From NCBI GenBank assembly GCA_022736715.1, contig DZDJ01000007.1, positions 1-64,000 of the forward strand: a DNA stretch of 64,000 nt, in the 5' to 3' direction. Under the pieces are notes generated by a model. That model was not told where the DNA came from. It did no database searches and worked only from the letters and a program-made list of their open reading frames with translations. Origin of the DNA: Edaphobacter aggregans. GTDB taxonomy: Bacteria > Acidobacteriota > Terriglobia > Terriglobales > Acidobacteriaceae. The position numbers and the translations under genes are program-made. Of the stretch, positions 35,368 to 43,539 are shown one piece after another (the first letter of the stretch is position 1; each line of letters begins with the position of its first letter).

Positions 35368-35660
35368 CGGACACAGACAAGCACCAGCCCAATGATTCAG
35401 CAGAGTGCGTGGAATTTCAGCAGCAGTTGCCGGATGTGCTGGCCGCCGGGGAAATCGACATCGCCGACCATCCCCACCTGAAGACCTGCGCCAACTGTGC
35501 CGCTCTGGTGCGCGACCTGCAATACATCGCCGAAACCGCAAAACAGTTGCTGCCCGCACATGACCCCAGCCCGGACGTGTGGAACCACATTAAAAATGCT
35601 CTTGCGCAGGACACCGCCGCAGAGGCGGAAGCACCGCCGGTGCCGCTCAAAGTGGAATGA
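35364..35660 (+). CDS. Small zinc-finger anti-sigma factor
   Basis: Probable inhibitor of the adjacent ECF sigma factor, 98 aa. It has the zinc-binding anti-sigma (ZAS) motif H-x3-C-x2-C in HLKTCANC, with an upstream Cys in SAECVEF. No membrane helix is present, so it should act in the cytoplasm, possibly as a redox sensor like RsrA or ChrR-type proteins. The GTG start overlaps the sigma stop codon (GTGA). It ends in an Ala/Pro-rich tail. The match is by motif and gene order. Confidence 0.85.
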   Translation: MTDTDKHQPNDSAECVEFQQQLPDVLAAGEIDIADHPHLKTCANCAALVRDLQYIAETAKQLLPAHDPSPDVWNHIKNALAQDTAAEAEAPPVPLKVE

Positions 35661-35738
35661 TACCTGGCAACAAAGGACTTGCAACTTCGTTTCCCTTCCA
35701 CTAACCTCAGGTGCAGGATGAATCGCGTGTACTTTCAG

Positions 35739-35809
35739 TTCGGATGCTTTACCTTCCGCTATTGGCAACCAATAGCGGCTCCGGCGAAGTATACCCGTGT
35801 GCATCTGGA
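35739..35809 (+). ncRNA. Candidate structured RNA between anti-sigma gene and aroK
   Basis: Nested pairing in the 258-nt gap 35661-35918. An outer 9-bp stem with two G-U pairs joins 35739-35747 and 35801-35809. Inside it lies a perfect 10-bp hairpin, CCGCTATTGG (35756-35765), loop CAA, CCAATAGCGG (35769-35778). A terminator follows at 35846-35881. This could be a small RNA, a 3' UTR structure or an aroK leader. I recognise no riboswitch class. Confidence 0.4.
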
Positions 35810-35845
35810 AGATTCCCGGTAAGACCAGTTTCAGCACGCAATCGC

Positions 35846-35881
35846 CAAAGGGGCCGCGACACTCCAGTCGTGGCCCCTTTG
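35846..35881 (+). terminator. Intrinsic terminator after the sigma/anti-sigma operon
   Basis: A 15-bp stem with one G-U pair, 35846-35860 with 35867-35881, and a 6-nt loop. The stem base is CAAAGGGG/CCCCTTTG. It would end the sigma operon and separate it from aroK, whose ribosome site starts about 30 nt later. Confidence 0.85.
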
Positions 35882-35918
35882 CTTTGCCGCAAATGCACTT
35901 CAACCACCGGAGGAAATT

Positions 35919-36596
35919 GTGACCACCACCCTGCAGGAAGACACTCAGCTCGAAGCCGACAAGCGAAGCATCGTAGAATCAGAGGCAGCCATGCCGCGCA
36001 CCGCATCCAGAGCCGCCGCTACAACCACATCTTCACGGAAAACCCTGCATCGCATTGTTTTGACAGGGTTTATGGGTGCAGGCAAAAGCACCGTCGGCCG
36101 CCTGCTGGCCGAGCGGCTGGGCTGGCAGTTTCTGGATCTGGACACCTTGATCGAAGAACGCACCGGGTTGACGATTGCGCAGGTGATTGAGCGCGACGGC
36201 GAGGCCGCCTTCCGCCGGCTGGAATCGCAAGCGCTGGCTACCGCCCTGGGCAGGAAGCAGGTCGTGCTGGCCCTGGGTGGTGGCGTGGCAGAAATCCTGA
36301 CCAATCGCCTGCTGCTGGAGCAGACCCCGGCCACGCTGACCGTCTTTCTGGACGCGCCCTTCGCTGTGCTCGTCGAGCGCTGCCTGCAACAGGAGAACGC
36401 CGCCGTGCGGCCCTTTCTGGCTGACCGCGCCAGGGCCGAGGCGCGCTACCATCGCCGCCTGCCGCACTACGCCCGCATCGCCCGTATCCGGATTGACACC
36501 ACCTCGCTCAACGCCGACACCACAGTTGCCTACTTACTCGATAAAATTGCGCAGGAGAAACTGGTCATCCAGCCCGTTGCCGGCAACCTTCGCTGA
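35919..36596 (+). CDS. aroK: Shikimate kinase
   Basis: Phosphorylates shikimate at the 3-OH with ATP in the chorismate pathway. The 225-aa product has P-loop LTGFMGAGKST (Lys 56), FLDLDTLIEERTG, the shikimate-binding FRRLESQAL and LALGGGVAE, and the lid ENAAVRPFLADRAR. It carries about 45 extra N-terminal residues of low complexity. The start is GTG with GGAGG 5 nt upstream; internal in-frame ATG codons occur at residue 25 and beyond, so a shorter protein is possible. The reading frame continues past the stop into the next gene. Confidence 0.95.
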   Translation: MTTTLQEDTQLEADKRSIVESEAAMPRTASRAAATTTSSRKTLHRIVLTGFMGAGKSTVGRLLAERLGWQFLDLDTLIEERTGLTIAQVIERDGEAAFRRLESQALATALGRKQVVLALGGGVAEILTNRLLLEQTPATLTVFLDAPFAVLVERCLQQENAAVRPFLADRARAEARYHRRLPHYARIARIRIDTTSLNADTTVAYLLDKIAQEKLVIQPVAGNLR

Positions 36597-36638
36597 AGGC
36601 TGCCGGCAACCGCAACCAGCATCCAGCGGAGGAACCCC

Positions 36639-37667
36639 CTGAGCCCCGAAAAAGCATCCCGCTCTTTGCGCAGCGACATTCTGTTCGCCATTGCCATGCT
36701 GCTGGCGCTGTACGTCGGCTGGCTGCTGCGGGAGGTGCTGCTGCTGGTCTATGTCAGCGGACTTTTCGCCGTGGTGCTCACGCCGGTCGTGCGCCCCATT
36801 ATGCGCCTGCGGCTCTTCGGCTGGCATCCGGGCAAAGGCGCTGCCGTGGCCATCCTGCTCATTGGCTCCATCGCAATCATCACTGCATTCTCCGTACTGG
36901 CGCTGCCGCCAGCCATCTACGATCTGCGCTCCTTCGTCACCGACCTTCCCACACGCGCTCCTGTGCTCGTGGAGCGGCTGCAGCACCTGCCCTTCGCCAA
37001 TAAGCTCGACCTGACCCAGATCACCGGCGAAGCGCAGCGCGCAGCATCCACCGCCGCCACTTACGTCATCTCCTCGCTGCCCAACTGGGCCAGCCGCATT
37101 TTTGAGGTCATCATGAGCATCGTGCTGACCGTCTACTTCATGCTGGAGGGCGACCACGCCTACCAGTGGTTCCTCTCCTTCTTTGCGCCCGCGCGCCGCA
37201 AGCGTCTGGACGAAACCCTGCAACGCGCCGAGGTCCGCATGGGCAAATGGCTGCTGGGGCAGGGCCTGCTGATGCTGATCCTGGGCATCACCAGCACCAT
37301 CGTCTTTGGATTGCTCCATATCCGCTATTACTATCTGCTCGGCGTCCTGATGGGCATCACCAATATCATCCCCATTGCCGGAGCGCTGGTCTCCGTGGCC
37401 CTGGCGGCGATGGTGGCCGCAGTGGATTCCTGGAGCAAAGTGATGGGCGTGCTCATCTTCCAGCTCCTCTATTCGCAGATTGAGAGCGCCTACCTGACTC
37501 CGCGCATCATGCGCACCAGCGTCGACCTGGCCGGACTCTCCGTGTTGATTGCATTGCTCTTCGGCGCTTCCCTGGCCGGCATTGTCGGCGCGCTCGTCGC
37601 TGTGCCCACAGCCGTGCTGGTCGCTGTGCTGATGGATGAATATCTGGTGCAGCACGACGCGGAATGA
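36639..37667 (+). CDS. AI-2E/PerM-family permease with probable CTG start
   Basis: Integral membrane protein of the AI-2E transporter (PerM/TqsA) family, about 342 aa with eight hydrophobic segments. Characteristic sequences are LLREVLLLVYVSGLFAVVLT, the central soluble part with LPNWASRIFEVIMSIVLTVY, ITNIIPIAGALVSVALAAM and FQLLYSQIESAYLTPRIM. No ATG or GTG lies between the aroK stop, which is in the same frame, and the first membrane helix. The CTG at 36639 has GGAGGA 5 nt upstream and adds SPEKASRSL; otherwise the TTG at 36666 would be used without a ribosome site. Substrate unknown. Confidence 0.85.
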   Translation: MSPEKASRSLRSDILFAIAMLLALYVGWLLREVLLLVYVSGLFAVVLTPVVRPIMRLRLFGWHPGKGAAVAILLIGSIAIITAFSVLALPPAIYDLRSFVTDLPTRAPVLVERLQHLPFANKLDLTQITGEAQRAASTAATYVISSLPNWASRIFEVIMSIVLTVYFMLEGDHAYQWFLSFFAPARRKRLDETLQRAEVRMGKWLLGQGLLMLILGITSTIVFGLLHIRYYYLLGVLMGITNIIPIAGALVSVALAAMVAAVDSWSKVMGVLIFQLLYSQIESAYLTPRIMRTSVDLAGLSVLIALLFGASLAGIVGALVAVPTAVLVAVLMDEYLVQHDAE

Positions 37668-37860
37668 TTTTTGCGCAAATAGAGTCAATTCCATCGCTGC
37701 ATTTCCCAACTTCGCCCGGCGCTGCGTGGGCTGCTTTGTTATCCTGATAATTGAGCCTTCGCTGCTCTTTCGCGCCGTAGACAGAAATAGCCCGAAGTAG
37801 ACCGAACATGTCTTTCCAGAGCCAACATTACGGCATCCTCTCCTATGAGAGGTCTTTCGC

Positions 37861-38829
37861 ATGAGCCTGACCGCGCACCCCCCCGTTACACAAGCAACAC
37901 AAGCCGCGCAAATGCACCCCAGGAAAGCTGTTCCCCATTCTCTGGTCCGCGATTACATGGAGCTGTTCAAGGTCCGCGTGTCGGCAATGGTGGTCATCAC
38001 GGCCTGGGCCGGGTTTTATCTGGGGTCGCTGCATACCGGCATCAGCAGCTTCAACTATCAGCTCTTTTACACTCTCCTCGGCGTGGGACTTGCCTCCGGC
38101 GGATCGAGCGCGCTCAATCAGGTGCTGGAGCGCCGCATCGACGCGCTGATGGTGCGCACGGGCCAGCGTCCGGTAGCCACCAACCGCATCAGCCTGCCAC
38201 ATGCGCTGGTCGTCGGCCTGCTGGCTGTTATCGGCGGAACGCTGCTGCTCACCGCAAAGACCAATCTGCTCACCGGCACGCTGACGCTGCTCACCTCGCT
38301 CAGCTACGTCGCCATCTACACACCGCTCAAGCGCTTCACTCCGATGGCAACCTTCATCGGAGCCTTTCCCGGAGCCATGCCGCCGCTGCTTGGCTGGACG
38401 GCCTCCCGCGGCATGGTTGAGTGGCAGGCCATCGCTCTGTTTGCCATGCTCTTCGTCTGGCAGTTTCCGCACTTCATGGCCATTGCCTGGCTCTACCGCG
38501 AAGACTATGCCCGCGGCGGCATCCGTATGCGCCCGGTGATTGAACCCGATGGCAAATCGACCGTCCGCGAAGCGCTCCTCTATGCCGTGCTGATGATCCC
38601 CGTCAGCCTGCTGCCGGTCTACCTGCACATGGCCGGATACATTTATGGCGTCTGCGCCATTCTGCTGGGCGCCGGTTATCTGGCCTACACCATTCGTTTT
38701 GCCCGCATCACGCGCGATCCCCAGGCCCCGTCTTCCCGTATTTACGCACGCGAGCTGCTGAAAGCCAGTGTCATCTATCTGCCGCTGTTGCTGCTCCTCA
38801 TGATGCTTAACGCCAAAGGAAGGATTTAA
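37861..38829 (+). CDS. ctaB: Heme O synthase (protoheme IX farnesyltransferase)
   Basis: UbiA-superfamily membrane enzyme that farnesylates heme B to heme O for terminal oxidases. The 322-aa product has the prenyl-diphosphate motif NQVLERRIDALMVRTGQRP, the second Asp-rich region near REDYARGGIRMRPV, LSYVAIYTPLKR, and FPGAMPPLLGWTA. About eight to nine membrane helices are predicted. It begins a tight cluster with an ABC exporter pair (7 nt and 2 nt spacing), an arrangement suggesting cytochrome oxidase biogenesis, though oxidase structural genes are not in the window. Confidence 0.95.
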   Translation: MSLTAHPPVTQATQAAQMHPRKAVPHSLVRDYMELFKVRVSAMVVITAWAGFYLGSLHTGISSFNYQLFYTLLGVGLASGGSSALNQVLERRIDALMVRTGQRPVATNRISLPHALVVGLLAVIGGTLLLTAKTNLLTGTLTLLTSLSYVAIYTPLKRFTPMATFIGAFPGAMPPLLGWTASRGMVEWQAIALFAMLFVWQFPHFMAIAWLYREDYARGGIRMRPVIEPDGKSTVREALLYAVLMIPVSLLPVYLHMAGYIYGVCAILLGAGYLAYTIRFARITRDPQAPSSRIYARELLKASVIYLPLLLLLMMLNAKGRI

Positions 38830-38835
38830 CCGCTT

Positions 38836-39849
38836 ATGGCTGTTCTCAGCGAACATCCCGCTCCTGCCTCCTCTCATCCGCAGGCCACCAGCCCGCACCC
38901 CATCGAACTCGATCAGCTCTCCCATAACTACGGCACACGGCAGGCGCTTGACCATCTGAGCTTCACCGTGCGTCCGGCGGAAATCTTCGGCCTGCTGGGA
39001 CCGAACGGCAGCGGAAAAACTACTCTCTTCCGCATTCTCTCCACGCTGATGGTGCCCACCGGCGGCCATTCCCGCATTCTGGGCTTTGATGCCGCCACTG
39101 AGCCAAACCGCGTCCGCCAGCAGATTGGCATCGTCTTCCAGGCGCGCAGTGTGGACATCAAGCTGACCGTGCAGGAAAACCTGGTCCACCAGGGCCATCT
39201 GTATGGCCTGAGCGGCAGCAAACTAAAGGCCCGCGTGCGGGAGGTGCTGGGCCGCGTCGCCCTGGCCGACCGCGCCAACGATGCCGTGGAGACGCTTTCC
39301 GGCGGCATGCAGCGCCGCGTCGAACTGGCCAAGGGTATGATCCATTCGCCTTCCGTCCTGCTGCTCGATGAACCCTCCACCGGGCTCGACCCCGGCGCGC
39401 GCCGCGATCTGTGGCAGTATCTGCGCATGCTGCGCGATGAGGAAGGCATCAGCATTCTGGTAACGACGCACCTGATGGAAGAGGCCGAGCACTGCGACCG
39501 GCTGGCCATCCTGAGCACGGGCAAACTCGTCGGGCTCGGTTCCCCGCTGGAGCTCAAGTCCTCCATCGGCGGCGATATGGTCATCTTCGAGGCGAAAAAT
39601 GACGACGCGGCGCAGGAGCTGTCCCTGCGCATCCGCCAGCGCTTCCGCGATACCGGGCCTTCCGTCATCGGCAGCACCGTCCGCATCGAACGCCAGCAGG
39701 GCCACCGCTTCCTGACCGAAGTCGTCGAGGCCTTCCCTGGGCAGATTGAAGGCGTTTCCGTATCCAAACCCAGTCTGGAAGATGTCTTCATCCAGCGCAC
39801 CGGTCACCGCTTCTGGACCGAAACCCAGACCACAGAGGAGGGCAAGTAA
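38836..39849 (+). CDS. ABC transporter ATP-binding protein (DrrA/CcmA type)
   Basis: Cytoplasmic ATPase of an ABC-2 type exporter, 337 aa. Walker A GPNGSGKTTLF, Q-loop QIGIVFQARS, signature LSGGMQRRVELAKGM, Walker B VLLLDEPSTGLDPGARR and the switch His in VTTHLMEE are all present. A DUF4162-like C-terminal extension (KPSLEDVFIQRTGHRFW) marks the DrrA-like subfamily. It is followed 2 nt later by its permease. The cargo is unknown; linkage to ctaB hints at a role in heme or oxidase assembly. Confidence 0.93.
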   Translation: MAVLSEHPAPASSHPQATSPHPIELDQLSHNYGTRQALDHLSFTVRPAEIFGLLGPNGSGKTTLFRILSTLMVPTGGHSRILGFDAATEPNRVRQQIGIVFQARSVDIKLTVQENLVHQGHLYGLSGSKLKARVREVLGRVALADRANDAVETLSGGMQRRVELAKGMIHSPSVLLLDEPSTGLDPGARRDLWQYLRMLRDEEGISILVTTHLMEEAEHCDRLAILSTGKLVGLGSPLELKSSIGGDMVIFEAKNDDAAQELSLRIRQRFRDTGPSVIGSTVRIERQQGHRFLTEVVEAFPGQIEGVSVSKPSLEDVFIQRTGHRFWTETQTTEEGK

Positions 39850-39851
39850 CA

Positions 39852-40694
39852 ATGGCCACAGCGACCGTATCCCCACAACGCATCCCCACGGCCCGCGTCA
39901 ATCATGCAGCCGCGCCCGGCATCTGGCTGCCCGCCTTTACGCTCTGGAAACGCGAAATCGTCCGCTTTTATCGGCAGAAGGCCCGCGTTGTGGGCGTCAT
40001 CGCATCCCCATTGCTCTTCTGGCTGGTGTTGGGGTCGGGTTTTGCCAAAAGCTTCCACACAGGCAGCGGCGCCTCGGACGGCCATTATTTTGCCTTTTTC
40101 TTCCCTGGCACCATCGTAATGATTGTGCTCTTCACCGCCATCTTCAGCATGATGTCGCTCATTCAGGACCGCAATGAGGGCTTTCTGCTCTCGGTGATGG
40201 CCGCGCCCATCAGCCGCTCTTCCATCGTGCTGGGCAAGGTGCTGGGCGGCACCACGCTGGCCGCGCTGCAGGGCATCTGCTTCCTGCTGTTTTCACCGCT
40301 GGTCGGGGTACACCCCACACTGGTCTCTGCCGCGCTGAGCGTGCTGGTAATCGTGCTCATCAGTTTCGTCATCACGGCGCTGGGTTTTGCCATCGCCTGG
40401 CCCATGGACTCCACCCAGGCCTTCCACGCCGTCGTGAACCTCATTCTGCTGCCGCTCTGGATGCTCTCCGGCTCGCTTTTCCCCGCCAGCGGGGCCTCCG
40501 GCTGGCTGCGCCTCTGCATGCGGCTCAATCCGCTCACCTATGGCGTAGATGCGCTGCGCAACGGACTTTTTCCCACCCAAGCAACGGATTTTCCCCTCTC
40601 GCTCAACCTCGGCATCACAGTTGGTTTCTGTGCCGTCGTCTTTGCGCTATCATGGGCCATTGTCAACCGCAGGACGAACAAGCCAGCTGCATGA
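39852..40694 (+). CDS. ABC-2 type transporter permease
   Basis: Membrane subunit (280 aa, about six helices) for the preceding ATPase. It has the ABC-2 pattern: a cytoplasmic N-terminus with FTLWKREIVRFYRQKARVVG, helices FFFPGTIVMIVLFTAIFSM, then QDRNEGFLLSVMAAPISRSS, and the late MLSGSLFPASGASGWLRLCM plus LNPLTYGVDALRNGLF. All are typical of DrrB/NodJ-like permeases. It overlaps the next small membrane gene by ATGA. Confidence 0.92.
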   Translation: MATATVSPQRIPTARVNHAAAPGIWLPAFTLWKREIVRFYRQKARVVGVIASPLLFWLVLGSGFAKSFHTGSGASDGHYFAFFFPGTIVMIVLFTAIFSMMSLIQDRNEGFLLSVMAAPISRSSIVLGKVLGGTTLAALQGICFLLFSPLVGVHPTLVSAALSVLVIVLISFVITALGFAIAWPMDSTQAFHAVVNLILLPLWMLSGSLFPASGASGWLRLCMRLNPLTYGVDALRNGLFPTQATDFPLSLNLGITVGFCAVVFALSWAIVNRRTNKPAA

Positions 40695-40951
40695 TGCCAG
40701 ATCAATCTACCGCAAACCAGTCCAAACGCAACTCCGATGGCACGCTTCCGTTGCTCTGCGCCGGCGGGGGGGTCTTTGGATTCGGGCTGGTCTGCGCGCT
40801 GCTGGTGCTGCTGCTGGGGCAGCCTGATATGCACGGCCCTCATACCAATTCCGGCTGGCTGGCGCTGGTCTTTGCCATCGGCTGTCTGCCCCTGGGCGCC
40901 ATGCTGCTGCTGCTGGGCAGCGCAAAATGGCTCGGCGGCCGCAAGCATTGA
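40691..40951 (+). CDS. Small two-helix membrane protein of unknown function
   Basis: 86-aa protein starting at an ATG that overlaps the permease stop (ATGATG), so it belongs to the ctaB-ABC operon. Two hydrophobic helices are visible: LLCAGGGVFGFGLVCALLVL near residues 20-43 and WLALVFAIGCLPLGAMLLLL near 55-78, with a short basic C-terminus. I recognise no family. Similar small membrane proteins sometimes assist oxidase or transporter assembly, but that is inference. Confidence 0.65.
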   Translation: MMPDQSTANQSKRNSDGTLPLLCAGGGVFGFGLVCALLVLLLGQPDMHGPHTNSGWLALVFAIGCLPLGAMLLLLGSAKWLGGRKH

Positions 40952-40991
40952 CACTTTCCCGGAAGTTCTTCCAGATTTCTTCTCTTTTTGC

Positions 40992-41019
40992 TTGTAATTC
41001 GCTTTTTATTCGCTATAAT
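40992..41019 (+). promoter_or_regulatory. lexA promoter with ATTC-N7-ATTC operator
   Basis: -35 TTGTAA (40992-40997), 16-nt spacer, perfect -10 TATAAT (41014-41019). The -10 ends 7 nt before the lexA ATG at 41027, so transcription should start at or beside the A of ATG, giving a leaderless mRNA. A direct repeat ATTC (40997-41000) N7 ATTC (41008-41011) lies between the boxes with 11-bp periodicity, the geometry of the alphaproteobacterial LexA box GTTC-N7-GTTC. It probably mediates autorepression. Confidence 0.75.
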
Positions 41020-41026
41020 CCACCCC

Positions 41027-41632
41027 ATGGCTATTACTCGCAGGCAAAAAGAGGTTCTCGATTTCCTGACCAGCTTCACACAGCGCAACGGCTATTCCCC
41101 CTCCTACGAGGAGATTGCGCGCGGACTCAACCTCAGTTCGCTGGCAACGGTGCATAAGCACATCACCAACCTGCAGAACAAAGGGATGCTACAGCGGGCA
41201 CATAACCGCAGCCGCTCCATTGACGTGCTCCCGGCAAAGGCCCGCGCCAAAGGCGGCGATCGGTTGCCCCTGATGGGCAGAATCGCGGCCGGGCAGCCAG
41301 TGGAGGCCATCGAAAATGCAGAGAGCATCTCCCTGGGAGACATCATCGGCAGCCGTGAGGCTTTTGCTTTGGAGGTGCGCGGCGATTCCATGCGCGATGA
41401 GCACATTGTCAATGGCGATTACGTGCTCGTGGAGCGCACCCGCACAGCCCATGAAGGCGAGATTGTGGTTGCGCTGGTCGATGGGATGGATGCAACCCTG
41501 AAGCGCTTCTATCGCGAGGGAGACATGATCCGCCTGCAACCCTCCAACGCGGAAATGGCTCCAATTTATGCTGCGGCAGCCAGCGTCACCATCCAGGGAA
41601 GAGTGCTCGGCGTCCTGCGTAAGTACTCCTGA
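41027..41632 (+). CDS. lexA: SOS repressor LexA
   Basis: DNA-damage-responsive repressor that self-cleaves with RecA. The 201-aa product has an N-terminal winged helix (RRQKEVLDFLTSFTQRNGYS, then SYEEIARGLNLSSLATVHKH), the Ala88-Gly89 cleavage site in GRIAAGQP, catalytic Ser121 in VRGDSM and Lys159 in ATLKRF. I chose the ATG at 41027; a longer ORF from 40988 would run through the promoter. There is no ribosome binding site, consistent with a leaderless message. Confidence 0.96.
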   Translation: MAITRRQKEVLDFLTSFTQRNGYSPSYEEIARGLNLSSLATVHKHITNLQNKGMLQRAHNRSRSIDVLPAKARAKGGDRLPLMGRIAAGQPVEAIENAESISLGDIIGSREAFALEVRGDSMRDEHIVNGDYVLVERTRTAHEGEIVVALVDGMDATLKRFYREGDMIRLQPSNAEMAPIYAAAASVTIQGRVLGVLRKYS

Positions 41633-41646
41633 TGGCCGTTGCAACA

Positions 41647-41693
41647 GGAAAAGGCCCGCAGCAGTCTCCGTTGAGATGCTATCGGGCCCTTCC
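41647..41693. terminator. Hairpin between convergent lexA and trxA
   Basis: GGAAAAGGCCCG (from 41647) pairs with CGGGCCCTTCC (to 41693). Inside, AGTCTC pairs with GAGAT-type sequence around 41663-41676. On the minus strand the right arm ends in TTTTCC, so it may terminate trxA; seven A follow on the plus strand. It probably serves both genes. Confidence 0.65.
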
Positions 41694-41749
41694 AAAAAAA
41701 TATCAAATAGACGCTTCTGCCGTACCACTGAAGTACTGCAGAGCAGCGT

Positions 41750-42082
41750 TTAGCCAATCACCTTGACCAGGCTCTTTTCAATCGTGTCCTTGGGCACATA
41801 ACCCACAATCTGCTCGGCCACTTTGCCGCCCTTGAAGATAAGCAGTGCCGGAATGCCGCGGATACCATAGCGCATTGGCGTAGCGTTGTTGCTGTCCACG
41901 TCCATCTTCATCACTTTCAGCTTCCCGGTGTACTGGTTCGCCACCTCGTCCACCACTGGCGCCAGTGCGCGGCAGGGTCCGCACCAAGCTGCCCAAAAGT
42001 CCACCAGCACGGGCTGCTCGGACTGCAATACTTCCTTCTCAAATGTTGCATCGTTCACTTCCAAAACTGCGCTGCCTGCCAT
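41750..42082 (-). CDS. trxA: Thioredoxin
   Basis: Cytoplasmic dithiol-disulfide reductase of 110 aa. The active site WCGPC is at residues 33-37 within VLVDFWAAWCGPCRALAPVV, and the cis-proline loop GIRGIPALLIF and C-terminal GGKVAEQIVGYVPKD are intact. The ATG at 42082 is preceded by AGGAGGAG; the ORF extends to 42433 without homology. It is monocistronic. Confidence 0.97.
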   Translation of the reverse strand: MAGSAVLEVNDATFEKEVLQSEQPVLVDFWAAWCGPCRALAPVVDEVANQYTGKLKVMKMDVDSNNATPMRYGIRGIPALLIFKGGKVAEQIVGYVPKDTIEKSLVKVIG

Positions 42083-42294
42083 TTCTCCTCCTGAGATTTC
42101 TTCTGCTGCTGCACGATCTTTAGTGTAGCAGCGAGCACACTTTATAGATGTAACCACGTCAACATTTGATTCATTCCGGGAGCAGTGCTGCCCCTCTTTC
42201 CGCAAGGAAAAGCAAAAAAGACCAGCCTCAAAATCCATAAGGCAATTGCCAACATGCTGAGAGTGACGGGAAAAATGTATCAGGGACGGGAAAA

Positions 42295-42326
42295 GCGCCC
42301 GGATCTCTTGAGAGATCAACGGGCGC
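42295..42326 (-). terminator. Terminator of thrC-thrB within a 524-nt gap
   Basis: Stem GCGCCCG (42295-42301) with CGGGCGC (42320-42326), and GATCTCT (42302-42308) with AGAGATC (42311-42317). On the minus strand it is followed by TTTTCCC. It lies about 280 nt beyond the thrB stop. The rest of the gap 42083-42606 has no supported ORF; the trxA promoter must lie near 42090-42200 but no clear box pair was found. Confidence 0.75.
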
Positions 42327-42606
42327 CAGAGCAGCCCTCCCCCAGAACTGCCCACAGTCTGCAAAATATGGGGAAAAAGCCGCTCTGTAAAGAAAACTTC
42401 AGTAATATCGCAGTAATCAAAAATTTTACCCAAAAGTACATGCCGGATTATCTTGTAAGTTATTGATTCTATTTACGCACAGGCCTTGCAAAAAATCCAG
42501 CTTCTACATTTTCATCGGCCATTAGTAACCGGAGAAATTCAGTGTTTACTAAAAGATAAAGGCGACCATTTCCGGCCGTCTTTTGCAAATCCGAATAAAC
42601 ATGAAA

Positions 42607-43539
42607 TCAGCGTAGACTGGCCGGGAACTCCGCAGCCCAGTCCACTCGCTGCGGCTCTATGGCGCAAACCACCGTTTCCACGGTGCCCAGCCCTGTTGTC
42701 CGCTCTGCAATCTGTTGTTGCACCGCTTCCACAGAAGCCTCTTCGTCCAGCACCAGCAGAACAGCCGGGCCGGCCCCGCTCAACGCCACCCCCAGCACAT
42801 CGGCCTGCCCGGCCAGCGGCAACAACCGCGGCAACAGCGTACAAACCTCCTGCCGATAGGGCTGGTGCATGCGGTCCTGCATGGCCACGCGCAGCAGCGA
42901 GCCATCGCCCTGCGCAAAGGCCGCCGTCAGCAGAGCAACGCGCTGCACGTTGGCGATGGTGTCTTCCTTGGAATAGCTTTCCGGCAGCAGCGCACGCGCC
43001 TTCCTGGTTGCCAGCGGAATATCCGGCAGCGCCAGCAACAATTTCCACGCTGGCTTTGGTTTCAGGCTGGCGGCATAGACCTTACCATTCTCGACGGCCG
43101 CCACTACCATGCCGCCCAGCCAGCAGGCGGCCGCATTGTCGGGATGCCCTTCGCGTTCGCAGGCCTCTTCCAGCACCTGCTCACGTGACCAGCCCAGTCG
43201 TCCAAAATATGCGGCCAGGGCAACCCCAGCCAGAATTACCGCAGCCGAAGAGCCGCACCCCATACCTAGGGGAATGCCATTGTTGACCACCAGTTGCAGC
43301 GGTGTAACTGGCCTTCCCTGCTTGCGCAGCACATCGGTGTAAGTCTCGATCAACAGATTGCCTTCCACCGCGCCGCAAACATCGGCATTGCGGCCCGAAG
43401 CCTCCACCTGGAAGATCTCTGCCGCACACGCATCCACTTCCAGATAAAACGTCATGGCGAGGGCCGCAGCATCAAAACCCGGCCCCAGGTTGGCAGAGGT
43501 TGCCGGCAGCTTTAAACAAATTGGCGATGGCGTGCTCAT
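42607..43539 (-). CDS. thrB: Homoserine kinase
   Basis: GHMP kinase that phosphorylates homoserine in threonine synthesis, 310 aa. It opens with LKLPATSANLGPGFDAAALA and has the ATP loop GIPLGMGCGSSAAVILAGVA, GHPDNAAACWLGGMVVA, and the C-terminal motif LGVALSGAGPAVLLV. Its start overlaps the thrC stop by 4 nt (ATGA), so the two are coupled. Confidence 0.95.
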   Translation of the reverse strand: MSTPSPICLKLPATSANLGPGFDAAALAMTFYLEVDACAAEIFQVEASGRNADVCGAVEGNLLIETYTDVLRKQGRPVTPLQLVVNNGIPLGMGCGSSAAVILAGVALAAYFGRLGWSREQVLEEACEREGHPDNAAACWLGGMVVAAVENGKVYAASLKPKPAWKLLLALPDIPLATRKARALLPESYSKEDTIANVQRVALLTAAFAQGDGSLLRVAMQDRMHQPYRQEVCTLLPRLLPLAGQADVLGVALSGAGPAVLLVLDEEASVEAVQQQIAERTTGLGTVETVVCAIEPQRVDWAAEFPASLR

